23,982 bases of DNA from positions 1-23,982 of the forward strand of contig CABQWP010000030.1 in assembly GCA_902467875.1 (NCBI GenBank). Direction: 5' to 3'. Under the pieces are notes generated by a model, which ran no database searches, had not been told where the DNA came from, and saw only the letters and a list, made by a program, of their open reading frames with translations. Of the stretch, positions 1 through 6,553 are shown piece after piece. Position 1 is the stretch's first letter, and each line of letters starts with the position of its first letter. Both the position numbers and the translations under genes were made by a program. The DNA comes from an uncultured Collinsella sp. (GTDB taxonomy: Bacteria > Actinomycetota > Coriobacteriia > Coriobacteriales > Coriobacteriaceae).

Positions 1-43
1 AGCGGAATGTTTTGTCAAATGGGGGCCGGCGCGGCGTCAACTG

Positions 44-71
44 GTTACGCGGTTTGGTAAAACCGCGTAAC
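44..71. repeat. Perfect 12-bp inverted repeat beside the lacC stop codon
   Basis: The arms GTTACGCGGTTT (44-55) and AAACCGCGTAAC (60-71) pair perfectly around a GGTA loop. The structure lies directly after the lacC stop (73-75, minus strand). Neither strand has a U-tract after the stem, so it is not a standard intrinsic terminator. It may stabilise the 3' end of the lac mRNA, stop transcription by another route, or be a protein-binding palindrome. Confidence 0.6.
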
Positions 72-72
72 T

Positions 73-1008
73 CTACAGCTCCGTTACTTCAACGCTGTTG
101 TAGACCTCGTCCCAGCGATCCATGACCAGGTGGCCGGTCTTGGGATCCATGGCGTTGAGCTTGCCGCAGGTATTGGCGGTCTTGAGCACCGTGACGTCGT
201 CGGCACCAGCAGCAATCGCATGCGCAAAGCCGGCGATGGTCGAGTCGCCGGAACCCGTCGCGTTCACTGCCGCAATCGCGGGCGTCTTGGCGCGGAACGC
301 GCGGCCCTCATGGAAGCCCACCGAACCGGCAGCGCCCATCGAAACGACAACCCAGGGAATACCGGCAAAGCGGCCATCGGCGGCAAGCGCCTCGCGCAGG
401 GCATCGACATCATCGGTCGTAAAGGACGTACCCAGCAGGCCGTTAATCTCGGTCAGGTTGGGCTTTACGAGCTCAGGCTTGGCATCGGACTCCAGCGCGG
501 CCTCCAGCGATGCACCCGAGGTGTCGAGCAGCACTTTGGCGCCCGCCTCCTCGGCGATCTTGACGAGCTCGGCATAGTAGCCGGCATCGACACCACGCGG
601 CAGCGAGCCCGAAAGCGTCACAACGTCCGCCTTCGCTGCAAGCTCGGCAAACTTGGCCGTAAAGGCCTCGAGCTCGGCCGGGGCGATCTGCGGGCCGCTC
701 TCCAAAAGCTCGGTCTGATTACCCTCGTGCAGAATATTCAGGCAAATGCGCGTCTCACCGGCGATGGGCACAAATTCGTTCTTGACGCCATCGGCATCCA
801 TGAGCTCGGCCATATAGGCACCCATGTGGCCGCCGAGCAGACCGGTCGCGAGCACGTCGTCGCCCAGCTGCAGCAGCACGCGGCTCACGTTGAGGCCCTT
901 ACCGCCAGCGGTCTTTTCGGGCGTCACGCGGTTCACGTCGTCGATGATCAACTTGTCGAGCTGATAGCGCGTATCAATCGACGGGTTCATGGTAACGGTC
1001 AGAATCAT
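73..1008 (-). CDS. lacC: Tagatose-6-phosphate kinase (LacC, PfkB family)
   Basis: This 311-residue protein should phosphorylate tagatose-6-phosphate to tagatose-1,6-bisphosphate with ATP in the cytoplasm, the second step of the tagatose-6-phosphate pathway. The start at 1008 (MILTVTMNPSID) is chosen over an upstream ATG because CAGGAG sits seven bases before it and because 1-phosphofructokinase/LacC proteins begin exactly this way. The substrate-binding GGKGLNVSR (35-43), the DTSG (162-165) and the PfkB signature with anion hole and catalytic base GSGD (252-255) are all present, and the length matches LacC (about 310). It is the last gene of lacA-lacB-mutarotase-lacC. 1-phosphofructokinase (FruK) is the main alternative because the two families are close; the lacAB context favours LacC. 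Confidence 0.9.
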   Translation of the reverse strand: MILTVTMNPSIDTRYQLDKLIIDDVNRVTPEKTAGGKGLNVSRVLLQLGDDVLATGLLGGHMGAYMAELMDADGVKNEFVPIAGETRICLNILHEGNQTELLESGPQIAPAELEAFTAKFAELAAKADVVTLSGSLPRGVDAGYYAELVKIAEEAGAKVLLDTSGASLEAALESDAKPELVKPNLTEINGLLGTSFTTDDVDALREALAADGRFAGIPWVVVSMGAAGSVGFHEGRAFRAKTPAIAAVNATGSGDSTIAGFAHAIAAGADDVTVLKTANTCGKLNAMDPKTGHLVMDRWDEVYNSVEVTEL

Positions 1009-1064
1009 GTTGAACTCCTGTTTCCGGGGCACGGCACGCGCTGCCCCAAACATACGATAGCTCG

Positions 1065-1946
1065 TTAAAGGATCTCGATCTCAAAGCCGCGGGTAACGGT
1101 CTCCCCCGGCTTGGCCACCAGGCAGCCACGCTTGTGCTCCAGAATATCGTCCTCGTCGGAGCAGGTAGACAGACCACCCCACGGTTCCACGGCCACAAAG
1201 TCGCCCTCGGGCTTGCTCCACACAATCAGGTATGGCATATCGGGGAACGTCAGGCGCACGCCCTTGTCCTCGGTTTTCTTGGTCAGCGTAACCACGCGGC
1301 TCTCGAGCACGTCAAAGATGGTCTCCGCGAAGTCAAAGAGTTCGTGGGTCAGCGGCAGGTCATGGCCAACCATCGGGTTCTTGCTGCGATGCTCAACATC
1401 AATCAGGCCCGTCGAGGGAACGGCAGTACAGAGCTCGGCGGCCTCGCGCTGCTCAAAACGGAGCTCGTAGTCGTCATAGGACTCGCCCTCGTCAAGCGGG
1501 CACTTAAAGCCGGGGTGACCGCCCACAAAGAACGGCATGTCCTCGGTGCCCTCATTGCTCACCTCGTACGACACGGCCACCTTCTCCGCATCGATCGTGT
1601 AACGAGCAACGATCTTAAACGGATACGGGTACTGCTCGAGCAACTCGGCATGGTCGGCAGAGCTTAGGCTCAGCGCGACCATGTTGTCGCCCTGCTCCTC
1701 GAGCTTCCACTCCTGTTTGCGAGCAAAGCCGTGACGGGCGAGCTTAACCTCGCGGCCGCCCATGGTCATTGCGCGACCGTCACGAAGGCCGCCGCAGATC
1801 GGGAAACAAATGGGTGCCTGGCCCGACCAGACCGCCGGGTCACCCTGCCACAGATACTCGCGACCGTCGGCCACAATTGAGGTGAACGAGCCGCCAGCCG
1901 TGCTCAGTGCTACGCGAATAGAACCGTTATCAAGAACAAACTCCAT
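1065..1946 (-). CDS. lacX: LacX-type aldose 1-epimerase family protein
   Basis: A 293-residue sugar mutarotase-like protein of the LacX branch, whose members are found in lac operons of lactococci; by family knowledge it would interconvert anomers of a hexose or hexose phosphate. Visible features are GGSFTSI near residue 18, the SGQAPICFPICGGLRDG stretch (41-57), RHGFAR with His72, GGHPGF with His144, and VEPWGG with Glu254 as the likely catalytic base. The start at 1946 is preferred over an ATG 33 bases upstream because a GGGAAGG ribosome site lies just before it and the family begins with a short strand like MEFVLDNGSI. It sits between lacB and lacC in the same direction, with a 56-base gap to lacC. 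The exact substrate is not shown by the sequence. Confidence 0.85.
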   Translation of the reverse strand: MEFVLDNGSIRVALSTAGGSFTSIVADGREYLWQGDPAVWSGQAPICFPICGGLRDGRAMTMGGREVKLARHGFARKQEWKLEEQGDNMVALSLSSADHAELLEQYPYPFKIVARYTIDAEKVAVSYEVSNEGTEDMPFFVGGHPGFKCPLDEGESYDDYELRFEQREAAELCTAVPSTGLIDVEHRSKNPMVGHDLPLTHELFDFAETIFDVLESRVVTLTKKTEDKGVRLTFPDMPYLIVWSKPEGDFVAVEPWGGLSTCSDEDDILEHKRGCLVAKPGETVTRGFEIEIL

Positions 1947-2065
1947 AGGAGCCTTCCCTTTCTTACGACAGCCCGCCAAGTCAATAGGGCTGATAGAAAA
2001 CCGGCCCGCGCCCCCTCACAGAAACGCGAGCCGTCAACGGACTAGTTAATTACGCCGGATACCCG

Positions 2066-2590
2066 CTAATCATGGTATTCGCCGCGGTCCCACTTCTCGA
2101 GGAACTCGTCAAAGAAGTGCGGGTCAGCCTGAGCCTCGGCGTCGGCCTTGTTGCAGGCATCGATCTTGGCGATCAGGGCATCGTGCTCGGGGGTCTTCTC
2201 GTAGGGCTCCTCCAGGAAGGCAAGCATGATATCGGCCATCAGGAACTCGCCGGTAATCTTGCCGCCAAAGCCCACGATGTTGGCGTTGAGCTCGCGACGG
2301 GCATACAGGGCAGAGGTCATGTCGCGGACCAGGGCGCAGCGGGCGCCGGGAACCTTGTTGACGGCGTTGGTGATGCCGATGCCGGTGCCGCACAGGGCCA
2401 CGCCAAAGTCGGCCTTGCCGCTGGCAACAGCCTCGCCCACAGCCTTACCGTAGATGGGATAGTGCGTACGGGTGTGGCTGTAGGTGCCGCAGTCGAGCAC
2501 CTTGTAGCCAGCCTGCTCCAGGCGGTCGGCCAGATAGATCTTCTCGTCCGTAACGATATGGTCGCAACCGATTGCGATGGTCTTCTTCAT
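2066..2590 (-). CDS. lacB: Galactose-6-phosphate isomerase subunit LacB
   Basis: A 174-residue protein of the RpiB/LacAB isomerase family. With LacA it forms the enzyme that converts galactose-6-phosphate into tagatose-6-phosphate. It shows AIGCDH (6-11), HYPIYG (43-48), the active-site CGTGIGI (67-73, Cys67 being the family's catalytic base position), REL-NANIVGFGG (99-110) and the C-terminal extension (about 130-174) that separates LacB from RpiB. Length agrees with lactococcal LacB (171). An AAAGGA ribosome site precedes the ATG at 2590. It is second in the lac operon, 63 bases after lacA. A ribose-5-phosphate isomerase B is unlikely because the LacA partner is adjacent. Confidence 0.95.
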   Translation of the reverse strand: MKKTIAIGCDHIVTDEKIYLADRLEQAGYKVLDCGTYSHTRTHYPIYGKAVGEAVASGKADFGVALCGTGIGITNAVNKVPGARCALVRDMTSALYARRELNANIVGFGGKITGEFLMADIMLAFLEEPYEKTPEHDALIAKIDACNKADAEAQADPHFFDEFLEKWDRGEYHD

Positions 2591-2653
2591 CAGAACGTCC
2601 TTTCGTCTGAATTCACAAGTTGAGGTAGAAGTTCGAGTTCTCGGTGGCTCTCG

Positions 2654-3082
2654 TTAGGCCATCTTGTTGAGCATGTCGACACGGATCTGGTGACGGCCGC
2701 CGGCGTACTGCGCGCGCAGGAACTCGCGGGCGATCTTCTTGGCGACCTCGGTGCCCACAACGCCCGGGCCCATGGTGACCATGCGCGAGCCGTTGTGCTC
2801 GCGGGTCATGTAGGCGGAACGCTCGTCGGAAATGTTGGCGACGACCATGCCCTTAATCTTGACGGCGGCCATATAGGAGCCGACGCCGTACTTATCGAAT
2901 GCGAAGCCCTGGGAATCCTTGTGCTCCAGCAGGTCCTTGGCAACGGCGGTCGCGGAATCGACAAAGTCCGCGGCAGGGGTCTCGGAATAGTCGACGACCT
3001 CGTGACCGTCGGCGATGAGCATCTCCTTGATGGACTCCTTCATCGACATACCGTCGGCATCGGAAGCGATTACAACCCTCAT
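2654..3082 (-). CDS. lacA: Galactose-6-phosphate isomerase subunit LacA
   Basis: A 142-residue partner of LacB in galactose-6-phosphate isomerase. Typical LacA features are visible: IASDADG (5-11) replacing the RpiB GCDH, FDKYGVGSYM (62-71) in place of the cysteine-bearing loop, so the catalytic cysteine comes from LacB, EHNGSRMVTMG with His96, and the C-terminal GGRHQIRVDML (128-138). The length is that of the family (about 141). A strong AAGGAGG lies eight bases or so before the ATG. It is the first gene of the operon; the roughly 300 bases upstream contain several GTTC/GAAC inverted repeats, described separately, that suggest control by a DeoR-type LacR. Confidence 0.95.
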   Translation of the reverse strand: MRVVIASDADGMSMKESIKEMLIADGHEVVDYSETPAADFVDSATAVAKDLLEHKDSQGFAFDKYGVGSYMAAVKIKGMVVANISDERSAYMTREHNGSRMVTMGPGVVGTEVAKKIAREFLRAQYAGGRHQIRVDMLNKMA

Positions 3083-3176
3083 GACATCCTCCTTGAGAGA
3101 TACGCAGGTGCGTAGTTTCTGTTTGGAAGTGTTGAATCGCGTTCAGGTCCGGGCATCTGAATGTGCGGTTCTTCAC

Positions 3177-3264
3177 TGTTCATGTTTATTTGAACACATT
3201 CGAACAGTAACTGCAACAACTATTTGTTTATCTTTGTTCTTTTTTGAACAAATACCGTTCACGG
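3177..3264. promoter_or_regulatory. Candidate lacA operator region (GTTC/GAAC repeats)
   Basis: The AT-rich gap upstream of lacA holds three symmetrical elements: TGTTCA-8 bases-TGAACA (3177-3196), TTTGTTC-TTTTTT-GAACAAA (3233-3252) and the near-palindrome CCGTTCACGG (3255-3264). Between the first two lies CATTCGAACAGTAAC (3197-3211), which recurs almost unchanged upstream of the deoR-type gene (22338-22352), and in its first ten bases upstream of lacF (5060-5069). The placement fits binding sites of a sugar-phosphate-responsive regulator. No convincing -35/-10 pair was assigned. The function is inferred. Confidence 0.55.
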
Positions 3265-3317
3265 ATGATTGCTGACCGTTTGAGCCGGGCGCGGACGCAG
3301 CGACCATGTGTTCAACA

Positions 3318-3354
3318 AACAAAAGGGCGACCGAGAACGCGTCTCGGCCGCCCT
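3318..3354 (-). terminator. Intrinsic terminator of the membrane-protein gene
   Basis: Read on the minus strand, a 13-base-pair stem (arms 3324-3336 and 3342-3354, one G-U pair) with a five-base loop is followed by TTTTGTTTG. It lies 35 bases after the stop of the membrane-protein gene, insulating it from lacA. Confidence 0.85.
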
Positions 3355-3389
3355 TCGGCGGTATTCCCCGGTATATACAGCTGTTTTAG

Positions 3390-4412
3390 CTACTCGGACT
3401 GCCCGCCCTTTTTGGCGTGCTTGGAAGGAGCACTCAAGAAACGGCCCGTCAAATAGTTCGCCGGGCCGGAAATATCGATCCCCAGCAGCACGTGTCCTAG
3501 CCATAGGAACGCCACGAGCACCAGCAGCGGGATAACGCACGAGGTCACGATCATCACGATGACGCCTTCAATCAGATCGGTCACCTGCCGCACGATCTCA
3601 TCGGTCATCTGCTTGGCGCCGCTGGTCACCGACGTAACAAGGCTCGAGGCCCCATCAGTCAACTGCTCGAGCACGTTTTTGGACTCCGTGGCCTCGGATT
3701 TTTTCTTGTTCGATTTTGAGCTGGTCTCGACTGACTTGTCCGTGGTGTCGGTCGCATCCGCAGCCTTTTGCTCGACTTGCTCAATACTTACGCGATACGT
3801 TTCATCGACCTTCTGCGACACCCATACGCTCGCGGGCACGAGCGCCATGCCGATCACGGCAACCACCAGCACGCGCGTCGCCACACGGCGCAGGACAGCG
3901 CTCGTGCTCCAGCGCCCGTGAATGCCGAGCGACACCGCAAAGAGCACCAACGCAAACGGGATTAAGATGCCCAGGCCAACCGACCACAAAATGGTTAGCA
4001 GGTATTTCTCTAGGTAGAGCACGGCAAGCACGATACCAAGGTTGCCTGAAAGCTGCGCGAGCTGCTCGGCAACCGGCGTTCCCGTATCACCCGGCAGCGC
4101 GGTAATGCCCGCAGACAGCGCCACGCATGAAGCCGTGAGCGCCAGTACGTTACCCTTCTTTTGGTCGATGACCTCGATGGTGGAGTCCCAAGTTTTGGTA
4201 TCGGCGAAATGCGGACGAGCTACAAAGCCCGACAGCAGCGCCAGGACCACGAGCGCAGCGATAAAGCCAATCTGCAGCTTTTTGTTTGCGCACACGACAT
4301 CGGACAGACTGGGCTGCAGCTCGGTTACCGTCGTGTGCTCGGTTATCTGGACAGGACGCCCATGAGCCATCTCGTGCGCGTCTCTTTTTTGTATTGACCC
4401 GTTATCCGGCAT
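3390..4412 (-). CDS. Multi-pass membrane protein of unknown function
   Basis: A 340-residue protein that I do not recognise. Hydrophobic stretches suggest about six membrane segments: roughly 48-65, 88-106, 124-141, 143-162, 179-198 and 283-311. Between the fifth and sixth is a polar, Ser/Thr/Lys/Glu-rich segment (about 205-275) with a run of lysines near 236, which may be extracytoplasmic or a flexible linker. There is no catalytic motif or signal peptide that I can identify, and the N-terminal 45 residues are hydrophilic. The ATG at 4412 follows a strong GAGGAGG. It stands alone, with its own terminator (3318-3354) and with a terminator of lacF upstream, so its position inside the lac region is the only hint of a role. 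Gene reality is supported by the ribosome site, the terminator and the coherent topology. Confidence 0.8.
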   Translation of the reverse strand: MPDNGSIQKRDAHEMAHGRPVQITEHTTVTELQPSLSDVVCANKKLQIGFIAALVVLALLSGFVARPHFADTKTWDSTIEVIDQKKGNVLALTASCVALSAGITALPGDTGTPVAEQLAQLSGNLGIVLAVLYLEKYLLTILWSVGLGILIPFALVLFAVSLGIHGRWSTSAVLRRVATRVLVVAVIGMALVPASVWVSQKVDETYRVSIEQVEQKAADATDTTDKSVETSSKSNKKKSEATESKNVLEQLTDGASSLVTSVTSGAKQMTDEIVRQVTDLIEGVIVMIVTSCVIPLLVLVAFLWLGHVLLGIDISGPANYLTGRFLSAPSKHAKKGGQSE

Positions 4413-4505
4413 TTGGATACCTCCTCAGTCCGGCGTTTAATGCGAAAGGAAGTATACCCACCGAGCAAAAATCGAACGGGAGGACGAACGGAGCGCGCCA
4501 AGACT

Positions 4506-4546
4506 GTCCCCAATGACTAGTCGTTTAAGAACGTCCCCAATGACTA
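4506..4546. repeat. Direct repeat of a 14-base motif, REP-like
   Basis: GTCCCCAATGACTA occurs at 4506-4519 and again at 4533-4546, separated by a short AT-richer spacer containing ACTAGT and TTTAAGAACG. It lies in the non-coding gap between lacF and the membrane-protein gene. From memory, similar sequences are scattered in Coriobacteriia genomes and may be linked to REP-associated (IS200-like, RAYT) transposases; no such transposase is in the window. Confidence 0.5.
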
Positions 4547-4576
4547 TCTCGGGATGAGTTGCGGGGAGGAGGACAG

Positions 4577-4611
4577 AAAAAAGCCCTGCCGCGGGTAGCG
4601 GCAGGGCTTTT
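4577..4611 (-). terminator. Intrinsic terminator downstream of lacF
   Basis: A perfect 14-bp stem AAAAGCCCTGCCGC/GCGGCAGGGCTTTT (4579-4592 and 4598-4611) with a five-base loop; on the minus strand it is followed by a run of Ts (4582-4577). It lies 28 bases after the lacF stop. The A-rich left flank and T-rich right flank make it potentially bidirectional. Confidence 0.9.
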
Positions 4612-4638
4612 GGAAGGGGGCTTGGTTGTGAGGGCTCG

Positions 4639-4977
4639 TTAGGCGAGCTTGGCCTCGAGCTCGGCGATGCGCTTGTAGGCATCGATGGTAAAGCGGGCCT
4701 GCTTCTCCAAGATCATTGTGGTCATGAGAGTATCCTGAGCATGGGCCATGATGAAGGTCATCTCCATCTCGCCACCGCCGGCCTCCTGCGAAAGCAGCTT
4801 GGTCTGCGTGTCGTGGGCACCGATGAGTGCATCGCTGGCATCCTTGTGCAGCTGCTCGGCCTTCTCAAAGTCACCCTCGCGAGCAGCATCGAGCGCTGCA
4901 AGCAGATCGGTCTGGGCGTCACCTGCGTATGCGACAATCTCGAATCCAACCATCGAGATTTCTTCTTTGGTTGCCAT
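4639..4977 (-). CDS. lacF: PTS lactose/cellobiose-family EIIA component
   Basis: A 112-residue cytoplasmic phosphocarrier of the lactose/chitobiose EIIA family, which forms a trimer and passes phosphate from HPr to the EIIB domain. The helical pattern is complete: GFEIVAYAGDAQTDLLAALDAA in the first helix (11-32), AEQLHKDASDALIGAHDTQT (40-59), and MTFIMAHAQDTLMT, in which His79 is the phosphorylated residue and Asp82 fits the trimer metal site. The AAAGGAACGC before the ATG is an adequate ribosome site. It is followed by its own terminator and preceded by a separate regulatory gap (4978-5191), so it is probably transcribed alone. It is the only EIIA in the window although three EIICB permeases follow, which suggests that it serves all of them. 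Chitobiose or cellobiose EIIA is the alternative label. Confidence 0.92.
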   Translation of the reverse strand: MATKEEISMVGFEIVAYAGDAQTDLLAALDAAREGDFEKAEQLHKDASDALIGAHDTQTKLLSQEAGGGEMEMTFIMAHAQDTLMTTMILEKQARFTIDAYKRIAELEAKLA

Positions 4978-5059
4978 GTTGCGTTCCTTTCACATATGAA
5001 CCAATGGAGAGCATCGCGTCCGGGCATACGCGCTGCGTTGTGTATGTCAGAAACAATAA

Positions 5060-5161
5060 CATTCAAACAAAAAAGAACAGCGCAAAACGTAATTTCGAAC
5101 TATGAACGGTCATTTTTCGCCCGTGAACGGTTTTTAAACCAATCTGAACAATATCGAACAC
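5060..5161. promoter_or_regulatory. Regulatory gap upstream of lacF
   Basis: The AT-rich gap between lacF and the first lacI-type gene contains CATTCAAACA (5060-5069), shared with the lacA and deoR upstream regions, then TGAACGGT at 5103-5110 and CCGTGAACGG at 5121-5130, the exact reverse complement of the CCGTTCACGG upstream of lacA. CAATATCGAAC near 5151 also recurs just ahead of the cassette 2 operon (about 11448). These are candidate operators for a shared regulator; binding is inferred. Confidence 0.5.
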
Positions 5162-5191
5162 AATTAGCGGAAACCCAAACAGACCCGCGCC

Positions 5192-6196
5192 CTAGCGCCA
5201 ATCGCGTACCGTATCGCCCTCGACGAGCACGCCCGGAAACAGCATGTGCTCCACACCGGGTTCAACGCCCTCGGCGCCGGCAATCTTGTCAACCGCCCAC
5301 ATGCCGACGCGCTTGTTGTCAAAGCGCACCGTGGTCAGGCGACAATCGGGCACGATGTCGCCCAGACTGTCATCAACACCCACCACGCTCACATCCTCGG
5401 GCACGTGCTTTCCGCGCGACTCGAGCCCACGGATGCAGCCGTAGGCCATGGCATCGTTGGAGGCATAAATGGCCGTGCAGGTCGGATCATCCGCAAGCGC
5501 CTGGCCTGCGGCATATCCACTCTGCGCCGTCCAGTCGCCGCGCACGAGCTGCGGTGGCTCAATGCCATGCGCACGCAATGTCTCACGCCAGCCTTCCTCG
5601 CGCCGCATGCCCGAAAGCGAGCGCTCGGGGCACGAGATAAAGTGCACAGTCTTGTGCCCCCTCCCCAGCAAATACTCGACCACCTGGCGCGAGCAATCGA
5701 ACTGGTCGTTATCGACCGTCGAGCACAGCGGGTGCTCCAGCATGGTAACGAGCACCGTCTGCATACCGGGCAGCGGCTCGAAGGTGCCAAAGTCCGCCGG
5801 CATGCGGTTCATAATCACGACCATACCGTCCACCGGCAGTGCGCTCATACGCGACGATGCGCTCTCGAGGGTATACGGATGCCCATCTACTTTAGTGAGG
5901 GTGATGGCGTAGCCGTGTTTGTCGGCGGCGGCGGCAAAGCCCTCCATACGGTCGAGGTTGCCGGTGCCAGTAATGTTGAACATGGCGACGCCGACGGTCT
6001 TAAACTTGCCGCGGCGCAGCGATCGACCGGCAAAATTGGGGCGATACCCCAGCTCGCGCATGGCGGCACGCACGCGTTCCTTGGTCTCGGGGCGCACGCT
6101 GGGCGAATCGTGCACGGTGCGCGAGACCGTCTGCTCCGAGACGCCCGCGAGGCGCGCTACGTCTTTGACGGATACCGATTTTTTAACAGCGGCCAT
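5192..6196 (-). CDS. LacI-family transcriptional regulator, cassette 1
   Basis: A 334-residue LacI/GalR-type repressor. The N-terminal helix-turn-helix reads VSVKDVARLAGVSEQTVSRTV (8-28), with Glu21-Gln22 as the specificity residues after GVS, followed by a hinge PNFAGRSL (53-60) and a periplasmic-binding-like sensor domain with VDGMVVIMNRM and ASNDAMAYG. The ATG at 6196 has only a weak AGAAAGA ribosome site. It is divergent from the cassette 1 operon across a 357-base gap that contains two copies of a matching palindrome, so it most likely represses that operon in the absence of its sugar inducer. Its paralogues at 10103 and 15275 share the unusual Phe in the hinge and the sensor motifs, indicating duplication. 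The inducer cannot be read from the sequence. Confidence 0.9.
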   Translation of the reverse strand: MAAVKKSVSVKDVARLAGVSEQTVSRTVHDSPSVRPETKERVRAAMRELGYRPNFAGRSLRRGKFKTVGVAMFNITGTGNLDRMEGFAAAADKHGYAITLTKVDGHPYTLESASSRMSALPVDGMVVIMNRMPADFGTFEPLPGMQTVLVTMLEHPLCSTVDNDQFDCSRQVVEYLLGRGHKTVHFISCPERSLSGMRREEGWRETLRAHGIEPPQLVRGDWTAQSGYAAGQALADDPTCTAIYASNDAMAYGCIRGLESRGKHVPEDVSVVGVDDSLGDIVPDCRLTTVRFDNKRVGMWAVDKIAGAEGVEPGVEHMLFPGVLVEGDTVRDWR

Positions 6197-6309
6197 AGGT
6201 CGATCTTTCTATGTCAACGATGCCATTGGTGGCACCCTACGCAGTCAAATGAAACGTCTTCAAGTATATCTAACGCCTCCCCCACCATACGCTCACCACC
6301 CAAAACCTA

Positions 6310-6342
6310 CCGTTCACCGACATTTTTGCTTCCCCGAACGGC
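6310..6342. promoter_or_regulatory. CCGTTCACCG / GAACGG element in the cassette 1 gap
   Basis: CCGTTCACCG (6310-6319) and CCCGAACGG (6334-6342) form opposed half-sites in the lacI-permease gap. Related CCGTTC(A/G)C(G/C)G elements lie upstream of lacA, lacF and cassettes 2 and 3, hinting at a common regulator in addition to the cassette-specific LacI proteins. Confidence 0.4.
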
Positions 6343-6355
6343 TTTTGTCGCCCAA

Positions 6356-6371
6356 ATGTTAACGTTGCCAT
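6356..6371. promoter_or_regulatory. Cassette 1 LacI operator, distal copy
   Basis: ATGTTAACGTTGCCAT has the form of a LacI-family site: a central AACGTT flanked by ATG and CAT. Its inverted partner lies at 6476-6491, 120 bases away centre to centre, a spacing that would allow DNA looping between the two bound repressors. A further AAACGTTT palindrome (about 6400) lies between them and could be a third weak site. Confidence 0.65.
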
Positions 6372-6475
6372 TGTGCAAACACAGAGCCACCGGGCGGCTC
6401 AAACGTTTACGCGTAAGGAATCGACGGTTCGCAGGCACAGGAACCACCGGTTCGCGTCTTTTTTTGTGTCACAAA

Positions 6476-6491
6476 ATGGCAACGTCAACAT
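6476..6491. promoter_or_regulatory. Cassette 1 LacI operator, proximal copy
   Basis: ATGGCAACGTCAACAT is the reverse complement of the distal site with one change (15 of 16). It lies 63 bases before the permease start. A weak TTGGCA (6493-6498) and TACCAT (6515-6520) with a 16-base spacing directly follow and could be the promoter, in which case the operator abuts the -35 element. Confidence 0.65.
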
Positions 6492-6553
6492 TTTGGCAAC
6501 CGAACGTCAAAAGCTACCATCGTTGCTAACCCACCGACTCTTAGGAGCATTGC

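Noticed and set aside
974..1053. N-terminal extension of lacC from an ATG at 1053
   Set aside because: The extra 15 residues have no homology in the family and the internal ATG at 1008 has a well-placed CAGGAG.
5246..6529. A 427-codon plus-strand open frame across the first lacI-type gene
   Set aside because: It is antisense to a LacI-family gene with an intact helix-turn-helix and would cover the operator region.
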